Assembly (NCBI GenBank): GCA_037127315.1
Contig: JBBBDQ010001688.1
Location: 3,524,501 to 3,588,500 of the forward strand
From: Ascarosepion bandense
Taxonomy: Eukaryota > Mollusca > Cephalopoda > Sepiida > Sepiidae
DNA: 64,000 nucleotides
Reading direction: 5' to 3'
The position numbers and the translations under genes are program-made. Positions within the stretch are counted from its first letter, which is position 1, and every line of letters begins with the position of its first letter. Positions 13,501 to 25,990 of this stretch are shown piece after piece. Below the pieces are notes generated by a model. It was not told where the DNA came from. It ran no database searches and worked only from the letters and a program-made list of their open reading frames with translations.

Positions 13501-16500
13501 TAATTGACAAGGCTTCATAAGAAATTCAAATCTTATTACATCTAATACTACTAGTGGAATAAAAGGCAAGAGAAATAAGATGAAAGAAATCCTATTGAAA
13601 AATGAATAATAATTGACAAGGCTTCATGTAAGAAATTCAAATCTTATTACATCTAATACTACTAGTGGAATAAAAGGTAAGAGAAATAAGATGAAAGAAA
13701 TCCTTGGGGAAAATGAATAATAATTGACAAGGCTTCATGTAAGAAATTCAAATCTTATTACATCTAATTCTACTAGTGGAATTAAAGGCAAGAGAAATAA
13801 GATGAAAGAAATCTTAGTGAAAAATGAATAATAAATGACAAGGCTTCATGTAAGAAATTCAAATCTTATTACATCTAATACTACTAGTGGAATAAAAGGC
13901 AAGAGAAATAAGATGAAAGAAATCTTAGAGAAAAATGAATAATAAATGACAAGGCTTCATGTAAGAAATTCAAATCATATTACATCTAATACTATGAGTG
14001 GAATAAAAGGCAAGAGAAATAAGATGAAAGAAATCCTAGTGAAAATGAATAATAATTGACAAGGGTTCATGTAAGAAATTCAAATCTTATTACATCTAAT
14101 ACTACTAGTGGAATAAAAGGCAAGATAAATAAGATGAAAGAAATCCTAGTGAAAAATGAATAATAATTGACAAGGCTTCATGTAAGAAATTCAAATCTTA
14201 TTACATCTAATACTACTAGTGGAATAAAAGGCAAGAGAAATAAGATGAAAGAAATCCTAGTGAAAAATGAATAATAATTGACAAGGTCATGTAAGAAATT
14301 CAAATCTAATTACATCTAATACTACTAGTGGAATAAAAGGCAAGAGAAATAAGATGAAAGAAATCTTAGTGAAAAATGAATAATAAATGACAAGTCTTCA
14401 TGTAAGAAAATTCAAATCTTATTACATCTAATACTATGAGTGGAATAAAAGGCAAGAGAAATAAGATGAAAGAAATCCTAGTGAAAAATGAATATTAATT
14501 GACAAGGCTTCATGTAAGAAATTCAAATCTTATTACATCTAATACTACTAGTGGAATAAAAGGCAAGAGAAATAAGATGAAAGAAATCAGTGAAAAATGA
14601 ATAATAATTGACAAGGCTTCATGTAAGAAATTCAAATCTTATTACATCTAATACTACTAGTGGAATAAAAGGAAAGAGAAATAAGATGAAAGAAATCCTA
14701 GTGAAAAATGAATAATAATTGACAAGGCTTCATGTAAGAAATTCAAATCTTATTACATCTAATACTACTAGTGGAATAAAAGGCAAGAGAAATAAGATGA
14801 AAGAAATCCTAATGAAAAATGAATAATAATTGACAAGGCTTCATGTAAGAAATTCAAATCTTATTACATCTAATACTACTAGTGGAATAAAAGGTAAGAG
14901 AAATAAGATGAAAGAAATCCTGGGAAAAATGAATAATAATTGACAAGGCTTCATGTAAGAAATTCAAATCTTATTACATCTAATTCTACTAGTGGAATTA
15001 AAGGCAAGAGAAATAAGATGAAAGAAATCTTAGTGAAAAAAATGAATAATAAATGACAAGGCTTCATGTAAGAAATTCAAATCTTATTACATCTAATACT
15101 ACTAGTGGAATAAAAGGCAAGAGAAATAAGATGAAAGAAATCTTAGAGAAAAATGAATAATAAAATGACAAGGCTTCATGTAAGAAATTCAAATCATATT
15201 ACATCTAATACTATGAGTGGAATAAAAGGCAAGAGAAATAAGATGAAAGAAATCCTAGTGAAAAATGAATAATAATTGACAAGGCTTCATGTAAGAAATT
15301 CAAATCTTATTACATCTAATACTACTAGTGGAATAAAAGGCAAGATAAATAAGATGAAAGAAATCCTAGTGAAAAATGAATAATAATTGACAAGGCTTCA
15401 TGTAAGAAATTCAAATCTTATTACATCTAATACTACTAGTGGAATAAAAGGCAAGAGAAATAAGATGAAAGAAATCCTAGTGAAAATGAATAATTATTGA
15501 CAAGGCTTTCCACAGAAATCAAATCTTATTACATCTAATACTACTAGTGGAATAAAAGGCAAGAGAAATAAGATGAAAGAAATCTAGTGAAAAATGAATA
15601 ATAAATGACAAGGCTTCATGTAAGAAATTCAAATCTTATTACATCTAATACTAAGGAGGGAATAAAAAGGCAAGAGAAATAAGATGAAAGAAATCCTAGT
15701 GAAAAATGAATATTAATTGACAAGGCTTCATGTAAGAAATTCAAATCTTATTACATCTAATACTACTAGTGGAATAAAAGGCAAGAGAAATAAGATGAAA
15801 GAAATCCTAGTGAAAAATGAATAATAATTACAAGGCTTCATGTAAGAAATTCAAATCTTATTACATCTAATACTACTAGTGGAATAAAAGTGTAAGAGAA
15901 ATAAGACAGAAAGAATTCCTTGTGAAAAATGAATAATAATGATGGTTAAGCCATAGAAATTCAAATCTTATTACATCTAATAATACTAGTGGAATTAAAG
16001 GCAAGAGAAATAAGATGAAAGAAATCTTAGTGAAAAATGAATAATAATTGACAAGGCTTCATGTAAGAAATTCAAGTATTACATCTAATACTACGAGTGG
16101 AATAAAAAAAGGCAAGAGAAATAAGATGAAAGAAATCCTTGGGAAAAATGAATAATAATTGACAAGGGTTCATGTAAGAAATTCAAATCTTATTACATCT
16201 AATACTACTAGTGGAATAAAAGGCAAGAGAAATGAGATGAAAGAAATCCTAGTGAAAATGAATAATAATTGACAAGGCTTCATGTAAGAAATTCAAATCT
16301 TATTACATCTAATACTACTAGTGGAATAAAAGGTAAGAGAAATAAGATGAAAGAATTCCTATTGAAAAATGAATAATAATTGACAAGGCTTCATGTAAGA
16401 AATTCAAATCTTATTACATCTAATACTACTAGTGGAATAAAAGGTAAGAGAAATAAGATAAAGAATTTCCTAGAAAAATGAATAATAATTGACAAGGCTT

Positions 16501-17626
16501 CATGTAAGAAATTCAAATCTTATTACATCTAATACTACGAGTGGGAATAAAAAGGCAAGAGAAATAAGATGAAAGAAATCCTTGGGAAAAATGAATAATA
16601 ATTGACAAGGGTTCATGTAAGAAATTCAAATCTTATTACATCTAATACTACGAGTGGAATAAAAGGTAAGAGAAATAAGATGAAAGAATTCCTATTGAAA
16701 AATGAATAACAATTGACAAGGCTTCATGTAAGAAATTCAAATCTTATTACATCTAATACTACTAGTGGAATAAAAGGTAAGAGAAATAAGATGAAAGAAT
16801 TCCTTGTGAAAAATGAATAATAATTGACAAGGCTTCATGTAAGAAATTCAAATCTTATTACATCTAATAATACTAGTGGAATTAAAGGCAAGAGAAATAA
16901 GATGAAAGAAATCTTAGTGAAAAATGAATAATAATTGACAAGGCTTCATGTAAGAAATTCAAATCTTATTACATCTAATACTACGAGGTGAATAAAAGGC
17001 AAGAGAAATAAGATGAAAGAAATCCTTGGGAAAAATGAATAATAATTGACAAGGGTTCATGTAAGAAATTCAAATCTTATTACATCTAATAATGTCAGTG
17101 GAATAAAAGGCAAGAGAAATAAGATGAAAGAAATCCTAGTGAAAAATGAATAATAATTGACAAGGCTTCATGTAAGAAATTCAAATCTTATTACATCTAA
17201 TACTACTAGTGGAATAAAAGGTAAGAGAAATACAGAAAGTAACTTCCTAGAAAATGAAGACAATTGACAAGGCTTCATGTAAGAAATTCAAATCTTATTA
17301 CATCTAATAATACTAGTGGAATTAAAGGCAAGAGAAATAAGATGAAAGAAATCTTAGTGGAAAATGAATAATAATTGACAAGGCTTCAAGAAATTCAACT
17401 TATTACATCTACTACGAGTGGAATAAAAGGCAAGAGAAATAAGACAAAAGAAATCCTAATGAAAAATGAATAATAATTGACAAGGGTTCATGTAAGAAAT
17501 TCAAATCTTATTACATCTAATACTACTAGTGGAATAAAAGGCAAGAGAAATAAGATGAAAGTAATCCTTGGGAAATATGAAAAATAATTGACAAGGCTTC
17601 ATGTAAGAAATTCAAATGTTATTACA
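13101..17626 (+). repeat. Long super-repeat unit of about 4.5 kb
   Basis: Rare variants seen from 13101 return about 4.5 kb later: tttaatacta with gaatataagg at 13101 and 17627 (4526 bp), acgagtcgaa at 13221 and 17745 (4524 bp), and catattacatc at 13976 and 18492 (4516 bp). This is close to 41 monomers (4551 bp) less accumulated small deletions. Further right, a second set of markers has a smaller offset of 4074-4085 bp (15981 to 20057, 16868 to 20942, 17308 to 21384, and gtaatccttg 17561 to 21646), about 37 monomers, so the two long copies differ by roughly four monomers. Confidence 0.7.
13976..15194 (+). repeat. 11-monomer repeat unit (1219 bp), copy 1
   Basis: The rare catattacatc variant followed by ACTATGAGT occurs at 13976 and again at 15195, 1219 bp apart (11 x 111 = 1221). 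Flanking features repeat in the same order: a ttctactagt monomer, then an atcttagag monomer with aataaatgac, then this marker, then a caagataaataag monomer. Confidence 0.8.
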
Positions 17627-18491
17627 TTTAATACTACGAGTGGAATATAAGGCAAGAGAAATAAGATGAAAGAAACTTGGGAAAAATGAATAATAATTGA
17701 CAAGGCTTCATGTAAGAAATTCAAATCTTATTACATCTAATACTACGAGTCGAATAAAAGGCAAGAGAAATAAGATGAAAGAAATCTTATTGAAAAATGA
17801 ATAATAATTGACAAGGGTTCATGTAAGAAATTCAAATCTTATTACATCTAATACTACTAGTGGAATAAAAGGCAAGAGAAATAGGATGAAAGAAATCCTG
17901 GGAAAAAATGAATAATAATTGACAAGGTCATAAGAAATTCAAATCTTATTACATCTAATACTACGAGTGGAATAAAAGGCAAGAGAAATAAGATGAAAGA
18001 AATCCTAGTGAAAATGAATAATAATTGACAAGGCTTCATGTAAGAAATTCAAATCTTATTACATCTAATACTACTAGTGGAATAAAAGGCAAGAGAAATA
18101 AGATGAAAAGAAATCCTATTGAAAAATGAATAATAATTGACAAGGCTTCATGTAAGAAATTCAAATCTTATTACATCTAATACTACTAGTGGAATAAAGC
18201 AAGAGAAATAAGATGAAAGAAATCCTTGGGGAAAAATGAATATTAATTGACAAGGCTTCATGTAAGTAACTAAATTCTATTACATCTAATTCTACTAGTG
18301 GGAATTAAAATAGAAATAAAGATGAAAGAAATCTTAGTGAAAAATGAATACAATGACAAGGTCATGTAAGAAATTCAAATCTTATTACATCTAATACTAC
18401 TAGTGGAATAAAAGGCAAGAGAAATAAGATGAAAGAAATCTTAGAGAAAAATGAATAATAAATGACAAGGCTTCATGTAAGAAATTCAAAT

Positions 18492-19707
18492 CATATTACA
18501 TCTAATACTATGAGTGGAATAAAAGGCAAGAGAAATAAGATGAAAGAAATCCTAGTGAAAAAAGAATAATAATTGACAAGGGTTCATGTAAGAAATTCAA
18601 ATCTTATTACATCTAATACTACTAGTGGAATAAAGGAGATAAATAAGATGAAAGAAATCCTAGTGAAAAATGAATAATAATTGACAAGGCTTCATGTAAG
18701 AAATTCAAATCTTATTACATCTAATACTACTAGTGGAATAAAAGGCAAGAGAAATAAGATGAAAGAAATCCTAGTGAAAAAAATGAATAATACTGACAAG
18801 GCTTCATGTAAGAAATTCAAATCTAATTACATCTAATACTACTAGTGGAATAAAAGGCAAGAGAAATAAGATGAAAGAAATCTTAGTGAAAATGAATAAT
18901 AAATGACAAGTCTTCATGTAAGAAATTCAAATCTTATTACATCTAATACTATGAGTGGAATAAAAGGCAAGAGAAATAAGATGAAAGAAATCCTAGTGAA
19001 AAATGAATATTAATTGACAAGGCTTCATGTAAGAAATTCAAATCTTATTACATCTAATACTACTACAGGAATAAAAGGCAAGAGAAATAAGATGAAAGAA
19101 ATCCTAGTGAAAAATGAATAATAATTGACAAGGCTTCATGTAAGAAATTCAAATCTTTATTACATCTAATACTACTAGTGGAATAAAAGGAAAGAGAAAT
19201 AAGATGAAAGAAATCCTAGTGAAAAATGAATAATAATTGACAAGGCTTCATGTAAGAAATTCAAATCTTATTACATCTAATACTACTAGTGGAATAAAAG
19301 GCAAGAGAAATAAGATGAAAGAAATCCTAATGAAAAATGAATAATAATTGACAAGGCTTCATGTAAGAAATTCAAATCTTATTACATCTAATACTACTAG
19401 TGGAATAAAAGGTAAGAGAAATAAGATGAAAGAAATCCTTGGGAAAAATGAATAATAATTGACAAGGCTTCATGTAAGAAATTCAAATCTTACATCTAAT
19501 TCTACTAGTGGAATTAAAGGCAAGAGAAATAAGATGAAAGAAATCTTAGTGAAAAATGAATAATAAATGACAAGGCTTCATGTAAGAAATTCAAATCTTA
19601 TTACATCTAATACTACTAGTGGAATAAAAGGCAAGAGAAATAAGATGAAAGAAATCTTAGAGAAAAATGAATAATAAATGACAAGGCTTCATGTAAGAAA
19701 TTCAAAT
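18492..19707 (+). repeat. 11-monomer repeat unit (1216 bp), copy 2
   Basis: The same catattacatc marker recurs at 18492 and 19708, 1216 bp apart, again about 11 monomers. This pair corresponds to the pair at 13976/15195 moved by about 4.5 kb, so the 11-monomer duplication predates the larger duplication of this region. Confidence 0.8.
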
Positions 19708-21645
19708 CATATTACATCTAATACTATGAGTGGAATAAAAGGCAAGAGAAATAAGATGAAAGAAATCCTAGTGAAAAAAATGAATATTAATTGACAAGGC
19801 TTCATGTAAGAAATTCAAATCTTATTACATCTAATACTACTAGTGGAATAAAAGGCAAGAGAAATAAGATGAAAGAAATCCTAGTGAAAAATGAATAATA
19901 ATTGACAAGGCTTCATGTAAGAAATTCAAATCTTATTACATCTAATACTACTAGTGGAATAAAAGGTAAGAGAAATAAGATGAAAGAATTCCTTGTGAAA
20001 AATGAATAATAATTGACAAGGCTTCATGTAAGAAATTCAAATCTTATTACATCTAATAATACTAGTGGAATTAAAGGCAAGAGAAATAAGATGAAAGAAA
20101 TCTTAGTGAAAATGAATAATAATTGACAAGGCTTCATGTAAGAAATTCAAATCTTATTACATCTAATACTACGAAGGAATAAAAGGCAAGAGAAATAAGA
20201 TGAAAGAAATCCTTGGGAAAAATGAATAATAATTGACAAGGGTTCATGTAAGAAATTCAAATCTTATTACATCTAATACTACTAGTGGAATAAAAGGCAG
20301 AGAAATGAGATGAAAGAAATCCTAGTGAAAAATGAATAATAATTGACAAGGCTTCATGTAAGAAATTCAAATCTTATTACATCTAATACTACTAGTGGAA
20401 TAAAAAGGTAAGAGAAATAAGATGAAAGAATTCCTATTGAAAAATGAATAATAATTGACAAGGCTTCATGTAAGAAATTCAAATCTTATTACATCTAATA
20501 CTACTAGTGGAATAAAAGGTAAGAGAAATAAGATGAAAGAATTCCTTGTGAAAAATGAATAATAATTGACAAGGCTTCATGTAAGAAATTCAAATCTTAT
20601 TACATCTAATACTACGAGTGGAATAAAAGGCAAGAGAAATAAGATGAAAGAAATCCTTGGGAAAAATGAATAATAATTGACAAGGGTTCATGTAAGAAAT
20701 TCAAATCTTATTACATCTAATACTACGAGTGGAATAAAAGGTAAGAGAAATAAGATGAAAGAATTCCTATTGAAAAATGAATACAATTGACAAGGCTTCA
20801 TGTAAGAAATTCAAATCTTATTACATCTAATACTACTAGTGGAATAAAAAGGTAAGAGAAATAAGATGAAAGAATTCCTTGTGAAAAATGAATAATAATT
20901 GACAAGGCTTCATGCAGAAATTCAAATCTTATTACATCTAATAATACTAGTGGAATTAAAGGCAAGAGAAATAAGATGAAAGAAATCTTAGTGAAAAATG
21001 AATAATAATTGACAAGGCTTCATGTAAGAACTAAATCTTATTACATCTAATACTACGAGTGGAATAAAAGGCAAGAGAAATAAGATGAAAGAAATCCTTG
21101 GGAAAAATGAATAATAATTGACAAGGGTTCATGTAGAAATTCAAATCTTATTACATCTAATACTACGAGTGGAATAAAAAGGCAAGAGAAATAAGATGAA
21201 AGAAATCCTAGTGAAAAATGAATAATAATTGACAAGGCTTCATGTAAGAAATTCAAATCTTATTACATCTAATACTACTAGTGGAATAAAAGGTAAGAGA
21301 AATAAGATGAAAGAATTCCTTGTGAAAAATGAATAATAATTGACAAGGCTTCATGTAAGAAATTCAAATCTTATTACATCTAATAATACTAGTGGAATTA
21401 AAGGCAAGAGAAATAAGATGAAAGAAATCTTAGTGAAAAATGAATAATAATTGACAAGGCTTCATGTAAGAAATTCAAATCTTATTACATCTAATACTAC
21501 GAGTGGAATAAAAGGCAAGAGAAATAAGACAAAAGAAATCCTAATGAAAAATGAATAATAATTGACAAGGGTTCATGTAAGAAATTCAAATCTTATTACA
21601 TCTAATACTACTAGTGGAATAAAAGGCAAGAGAAATAAGATGAAA

Positions 21646-22245
21646 GTAATCCTTGGGAAAAATGAAAAATAATTGACAAGGCTTCATGTAAGAAATTCAA
21701 ATCTTATTACATCTAATAATATGAGTGGAATAAAAGGCAAGAGAAATAAGATGAAAGAAATCCTAGTGAAAAATGAATAATAATTGACAAGGACTCATGT
21801 AAGAAATTCAAATCTTATTACATCTAATACTACGAATGGAATAAAAGGCAAGAGAAATAAGATGAAAGAAATCCTTGGGAAAAATGAATAATAATTGACA
21901 AGGGTTCATGTAAGAAATTCAGATCTTATTACATCTAATACTACTAGTGGAATAAAAGGCAAGAGAAATAAGATGAAAGAAATCCTTGGGAAAAATGAAT
22001 AATAATTGACAAAGGTTCATGTAAGAAATTCAAATCTCATTACATCTAATACTACTAGTGGAATAAAAGGCAAGAGAAATAAGATGAAAGTAATCCTTGG
22101 GAAAATGAAAAATAATTGACAAGGCTTCATGTAAGAAATTCAAATCTTATTACATCTAATAATATGAGTGGAATAAAAGGCAAGAGAAATAAGATGAAAG
22201 AAATCCTAGTGAAAAATGAATAATAATTGACAAGGACTCATGGAA
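21646..22245 (+). repeat. 4-monomer (444-bp) local repeat
   Basis: The gtaatccttggg variant at 21646 reappears at 22090, exactly 444 bp = 4 x 111 later, and each is followed by an aataatatgagt monomer and a monomer starting ggactcatg. The second copy then diverges, so only about 1.4 monomers of the repeated block are shared after 22090. Confidence 0.7.
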
Positions 22246-23360
22246 GAAATTCAAATCTTATTACATCTAATACTACTAGTGGAATAAAAGGCAAGAGAAA
22301 TAAGATGAAAGAAATCCTAATGAAAAATGAATAATAATTGACAAGGGTTCATGTAAGAAATTCAAATCTTATTACATCTAATACTACTAGTGGAATAAAA
22401 GTCAAGAGAAATAAGATGAAAGAAAATGCTTGGGAAAAATGAATAATAATTGACAAGGGTTCATGTAAGAAATTCAAATCTTATTACATCTAATACTACT
22501 AGTGGAATAAAAGGCAAGAGAAATAAGATGAAAGAAATCCTTGGGAAAAATGAATAATAATTGACAAGGGTTCATGTAAGTAATTCAAATCTTATTACAT
22601 CTAAAACTACGAGTGGAATAAAAGGCAAGAGATATAAGATGAAAGAAATCCTAGTGAAAAATGAATAATAATTGACAAGGCTTCATGTAAGAAATTCAAA
22701 TCTTATTACATCTAATACTATGAGTGGAATAAAAGGCAAGAGAAATAAGATGAAAGAAATACTTGGGAAAAATGAATAATACTTGACAAGGCTTCATGTA
22801 AGAAATTCAAATCTTATTACATCTAATACTATGAGTGGAATAAAAGGCAAGAGAAATAAGATGAAAGAAATCCTAGAGAAAAATGAATAATAATTGACAA
22901 GGCTTCATGTAAGAAATTCAAATCTTATTACATCTAATATTTGAGTGGAATAAAAGGCAAGAGAAATAAGATGAAAGAAATCCTTGGGAAAAATGAATAA
23001 TAATTGACAAGGCTTCATGTAAGAAATTCAAATCTTATTACATCTAATACTACGAGTGGAATAAAAGGCAAGAGAAATAAGATGAAAGAAATCCTAGTGA
23101 CAAATGAATTAATAATTCACAAGGCTTCATGTAAGAAATTCAAATCTTATTACATCTAATACTACTAGTGGAATAAAAGGCAAGAGAAATAAGATGAAAG
23201 AAATCCTTGGGAAAAATGAATAATAATTGACAAGGGTTCATGTAAGAAATTCAAATCTTATTACATCTAATACTACGAGTGGAATAAAATGCAAGAGAAA
23301 TAAGATGAAAGAAATCCTTGGGAAAAATGAATAATAATTGACAAGGCTTCATGTAAGAAA

Positions 23361-24582
23361 TTCAAATATTATTACATCTAATACTACTAGTGGAATAAAA
23401 GGCAAGAGAAATAAGATGAAAGAAATCCTTGGGAAAAATGAATAATAATTGACAAGGCTTCATGTAAGAAATTCAAATATTATTACATCTAATACTACTA
23501 GTGGAATAAAAGGCAAGAGAAATAAGATGAAAGAAATCCTTGGGAAAAATGAATAATAATTGACAAGGGTTCATGTAAGAAATTCAAATCTTATTACATC
23601 TAATACTACGAGTGGAATAAAAGGCAAGAGGAATAAGATGAAAGAAATCCTAGTGAAAAATGAATAATAATTGACACGGCTTCATGTAAGAAATTCAAAT
23701 CTTATTACATCTAATACTACAAGTGTAATAAAAGGCAAGAGAAATAAGATGAAAGAAATCCTTGGGAAAAATGAATAATAATTGACAAGGCTTCATGTAA
23801 GAAATTCAAATATTATTACATCTAATACTACTAATGGAATAAAAGGCAAGAGAAATAAGATGAAAGAAATCCTTGGGAAAAATGAATAATAATTGACAAG
23901 GCTTCATGTAAGAAATTCAAATATTATTACATCTAATACTACTAGTGGAATAAAAGGCAAGAGAAATAAGATGAAAGAAATCCTTGGGAAAAATGAATAA
24001 TAATTGACAAGGGTTCATGTAAGAAATTCAAATCTTATTACATCTAATACTACGAGTGGAATAAAAGGCAAGAGAAATAAGATGAAAGAAATCCTAGTGA
24101 AAAATGAATAAAAATTGACAAGGCTTCATGTAAGAAATTCAAATCTTATTACATCTAATACTACGAGTGGAATGAAAGGCAAGAGAAATAAGATGAAAGA
24201 AATCCTTGGGAAAAATGAATAATAATTGACAAGGGTTCATGTAAGAAATTCAAATCTTATTACATCTAATACTACGAGTGGAATAAAAGGCAAGAGAAAT
24301 AAGATGAAAGAAATCCTTGGGAAAAAATGAATAATAATTGACAAGTCTTCATGTAAGAAATTCAAATATTATTACATCTAATACTACTAGTGGAATAAAA
24401 GGCAAGAGAAATAAGATGAAAGAAATCCTTGGGAAAAATGAATAATAATTTACAAGGCTTCATGTAAGAAATTCAAATATTATTACATCTAATACTACGA
24501 GTGGAATAAAAGGCAAGAGAAATAAGATGAAAGAAATCCTAGTGAAAAATGAATAATAATTGACAAGGCTTCATGTAAGAAA
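23361..24582 (+). repeat. Doublets of aaatatt monomers at 4-5 monomer spacing
   Basis: Monomers with a at base 29 (ttcaaatatt) occur as adjacent pairs at 23361/23472, 23805/23916 and 24361/24472. The members of each pair are 111 bp apart. The pairs are 444 bp and 556 bp apart, that is 4 monomers, then 5 monomers plus one extra A. This is a small local HOR of four to five monomers. Confidence 0.75.
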
Positions 24583-25529
24583 TTCAAATCTTATTACATC
24601 TAATATTACTAGGGGAATAAAAGGCAAGAGAAATAAGATGAAAGAAATCCTAATGAAAAATGAATAATAATTTACAAGGGTTCATGTAAGAAATTCAAAT
24701 CTTATTTCATCTACTACTACGAGTGGAATAAAAGGCAAGAGAAATAAGATGAAAGAAATCCTAATGAAAAATGAATAATAATTGACAAGAGTTCATGTAA
24801 GAAATTCAAATCTTATTACATCTAATACTACTAGTGGAATAAAAGGCAAGAGAAATAAGATGAAAGAAATCCTTGGGAAAAATGAATAATAATTGACAAG
24901 GGTTCATGTAAGAAATTCAAATCTTATTACATCTAATACTACGAGTGGAATAAAAGGCAAGAGAAATAAGATGAAAGAAATCCTAGTGAAAAATGAATAA
25001 TAATTGACAAGGCTTCATGTAAGAAATTCAAATCTTATTACATCTAATACTACTAGGGGAATAAAAGGCAAGAGAAATAAGATGAAAGAAATCCTAGTGA
25101 AAAATGAATAATAATTGACAAGGGTTCATGTAAGAAATTCAAATCTTATTACATCTAATACTACTAGTGGAATAAAAAGCAAGAGAAATAAGATGAAAGA
25201 AATCCTTGGGAAAAATGAATAATAATTGACAAGGGTTCATGTAAGAAATTCAAATCTTATTACATCTAATACTACGAGTGGAATAAAAAGCAAGAGAAAT
25301 AAGATGAAAGAAATCCTTGGGAAAAATGAATAATAATTGACAAGGGTTCATGTAAGAAATTCAAATCTTATTACATCTGATACTACTAGTGGAATAAAAG
25401 GCAAGACAAATAAGATGAAAGAAATCCTAGTGAAAAATGAATAATAATTGACAAGGGTTCATGTAAAAATTCAAATCTTATTACATCTAATACTACTAGT
25501 GGAATAAAAAGCAAGAGAAATAAGATGAA

Positions 25530-25990
25530 AGAAAATCAACAGGAAAAATGAATAATAATTGACAAGGGTTCATGTAAGAAATTCAAAATCTTATTGCACA
25601 TCTAATACTACGAGTGAATAAAAAGGCAAGAGAAATAAGATGAAAGAAATCCTAGTGAAAAATGAATAATTGACAAGGGTTCATGTAAGAAATTCAAATC
25701 TTATTACATCTACAGTACTACTAGTGGAATAAAGGCAAGAGAAATAAGATGAAGAAATCCTAATAGTGAAAAATGAATAATAATTGACAAGGGTTCATGT
25801 AAGAAATTCAAATCTTATTACATCTGATACTACTAGTGGAATAAAAGGCAAGAGAAATTAGATGAAAGAAATCCTTGGGAAAAATGAATATTAATTGACA
25901 AGGGTTCGTAAGAATTCAAATCTTATTACATCTAATACTACTAGTGGAATAAAAGGCAAGAGAAATAAGATGAAGAAATCATGGGAAAAA
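25530..25990 (+). repeat. Indel-rich satellite patch
   Basis: Four monomers with many small insertions and deletions: aaatcaacagg for aaatccttggg near 25532, attgcacatc near 25596, a shortened aatgaataattgac near 25663, ctacagtac near 25713 and gttcgtaagaattc near 25905. The framework is still the satellite. Such clustering resembles low-coverage long-read consensus, but older, diverged monomers are possible. Confidence 0.6.

Larger units (their letters stand above)
13501..22260 (+). repeat. Satellite block 3: ggcttc/ACTAGT-rich
   Basis: Dominated by monomers with c at base 8, aatact before ACTAGT and cctagtg at bases 88-94. Special variants include aataaatgac (in place of aataattgac), an EcoRI-site form agaattcct (for example near 16353 and 16798), and taatactagtggaatta at 15981, 16868, 17308, 20057, 20942 and 21384. 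These recur in a fixed order, indicating nested duplications. Indels are frequent, clustered near 15.5 kb, 17.2-17.4 kb and 18.2-18.4 kb. Confidence 0.85.
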
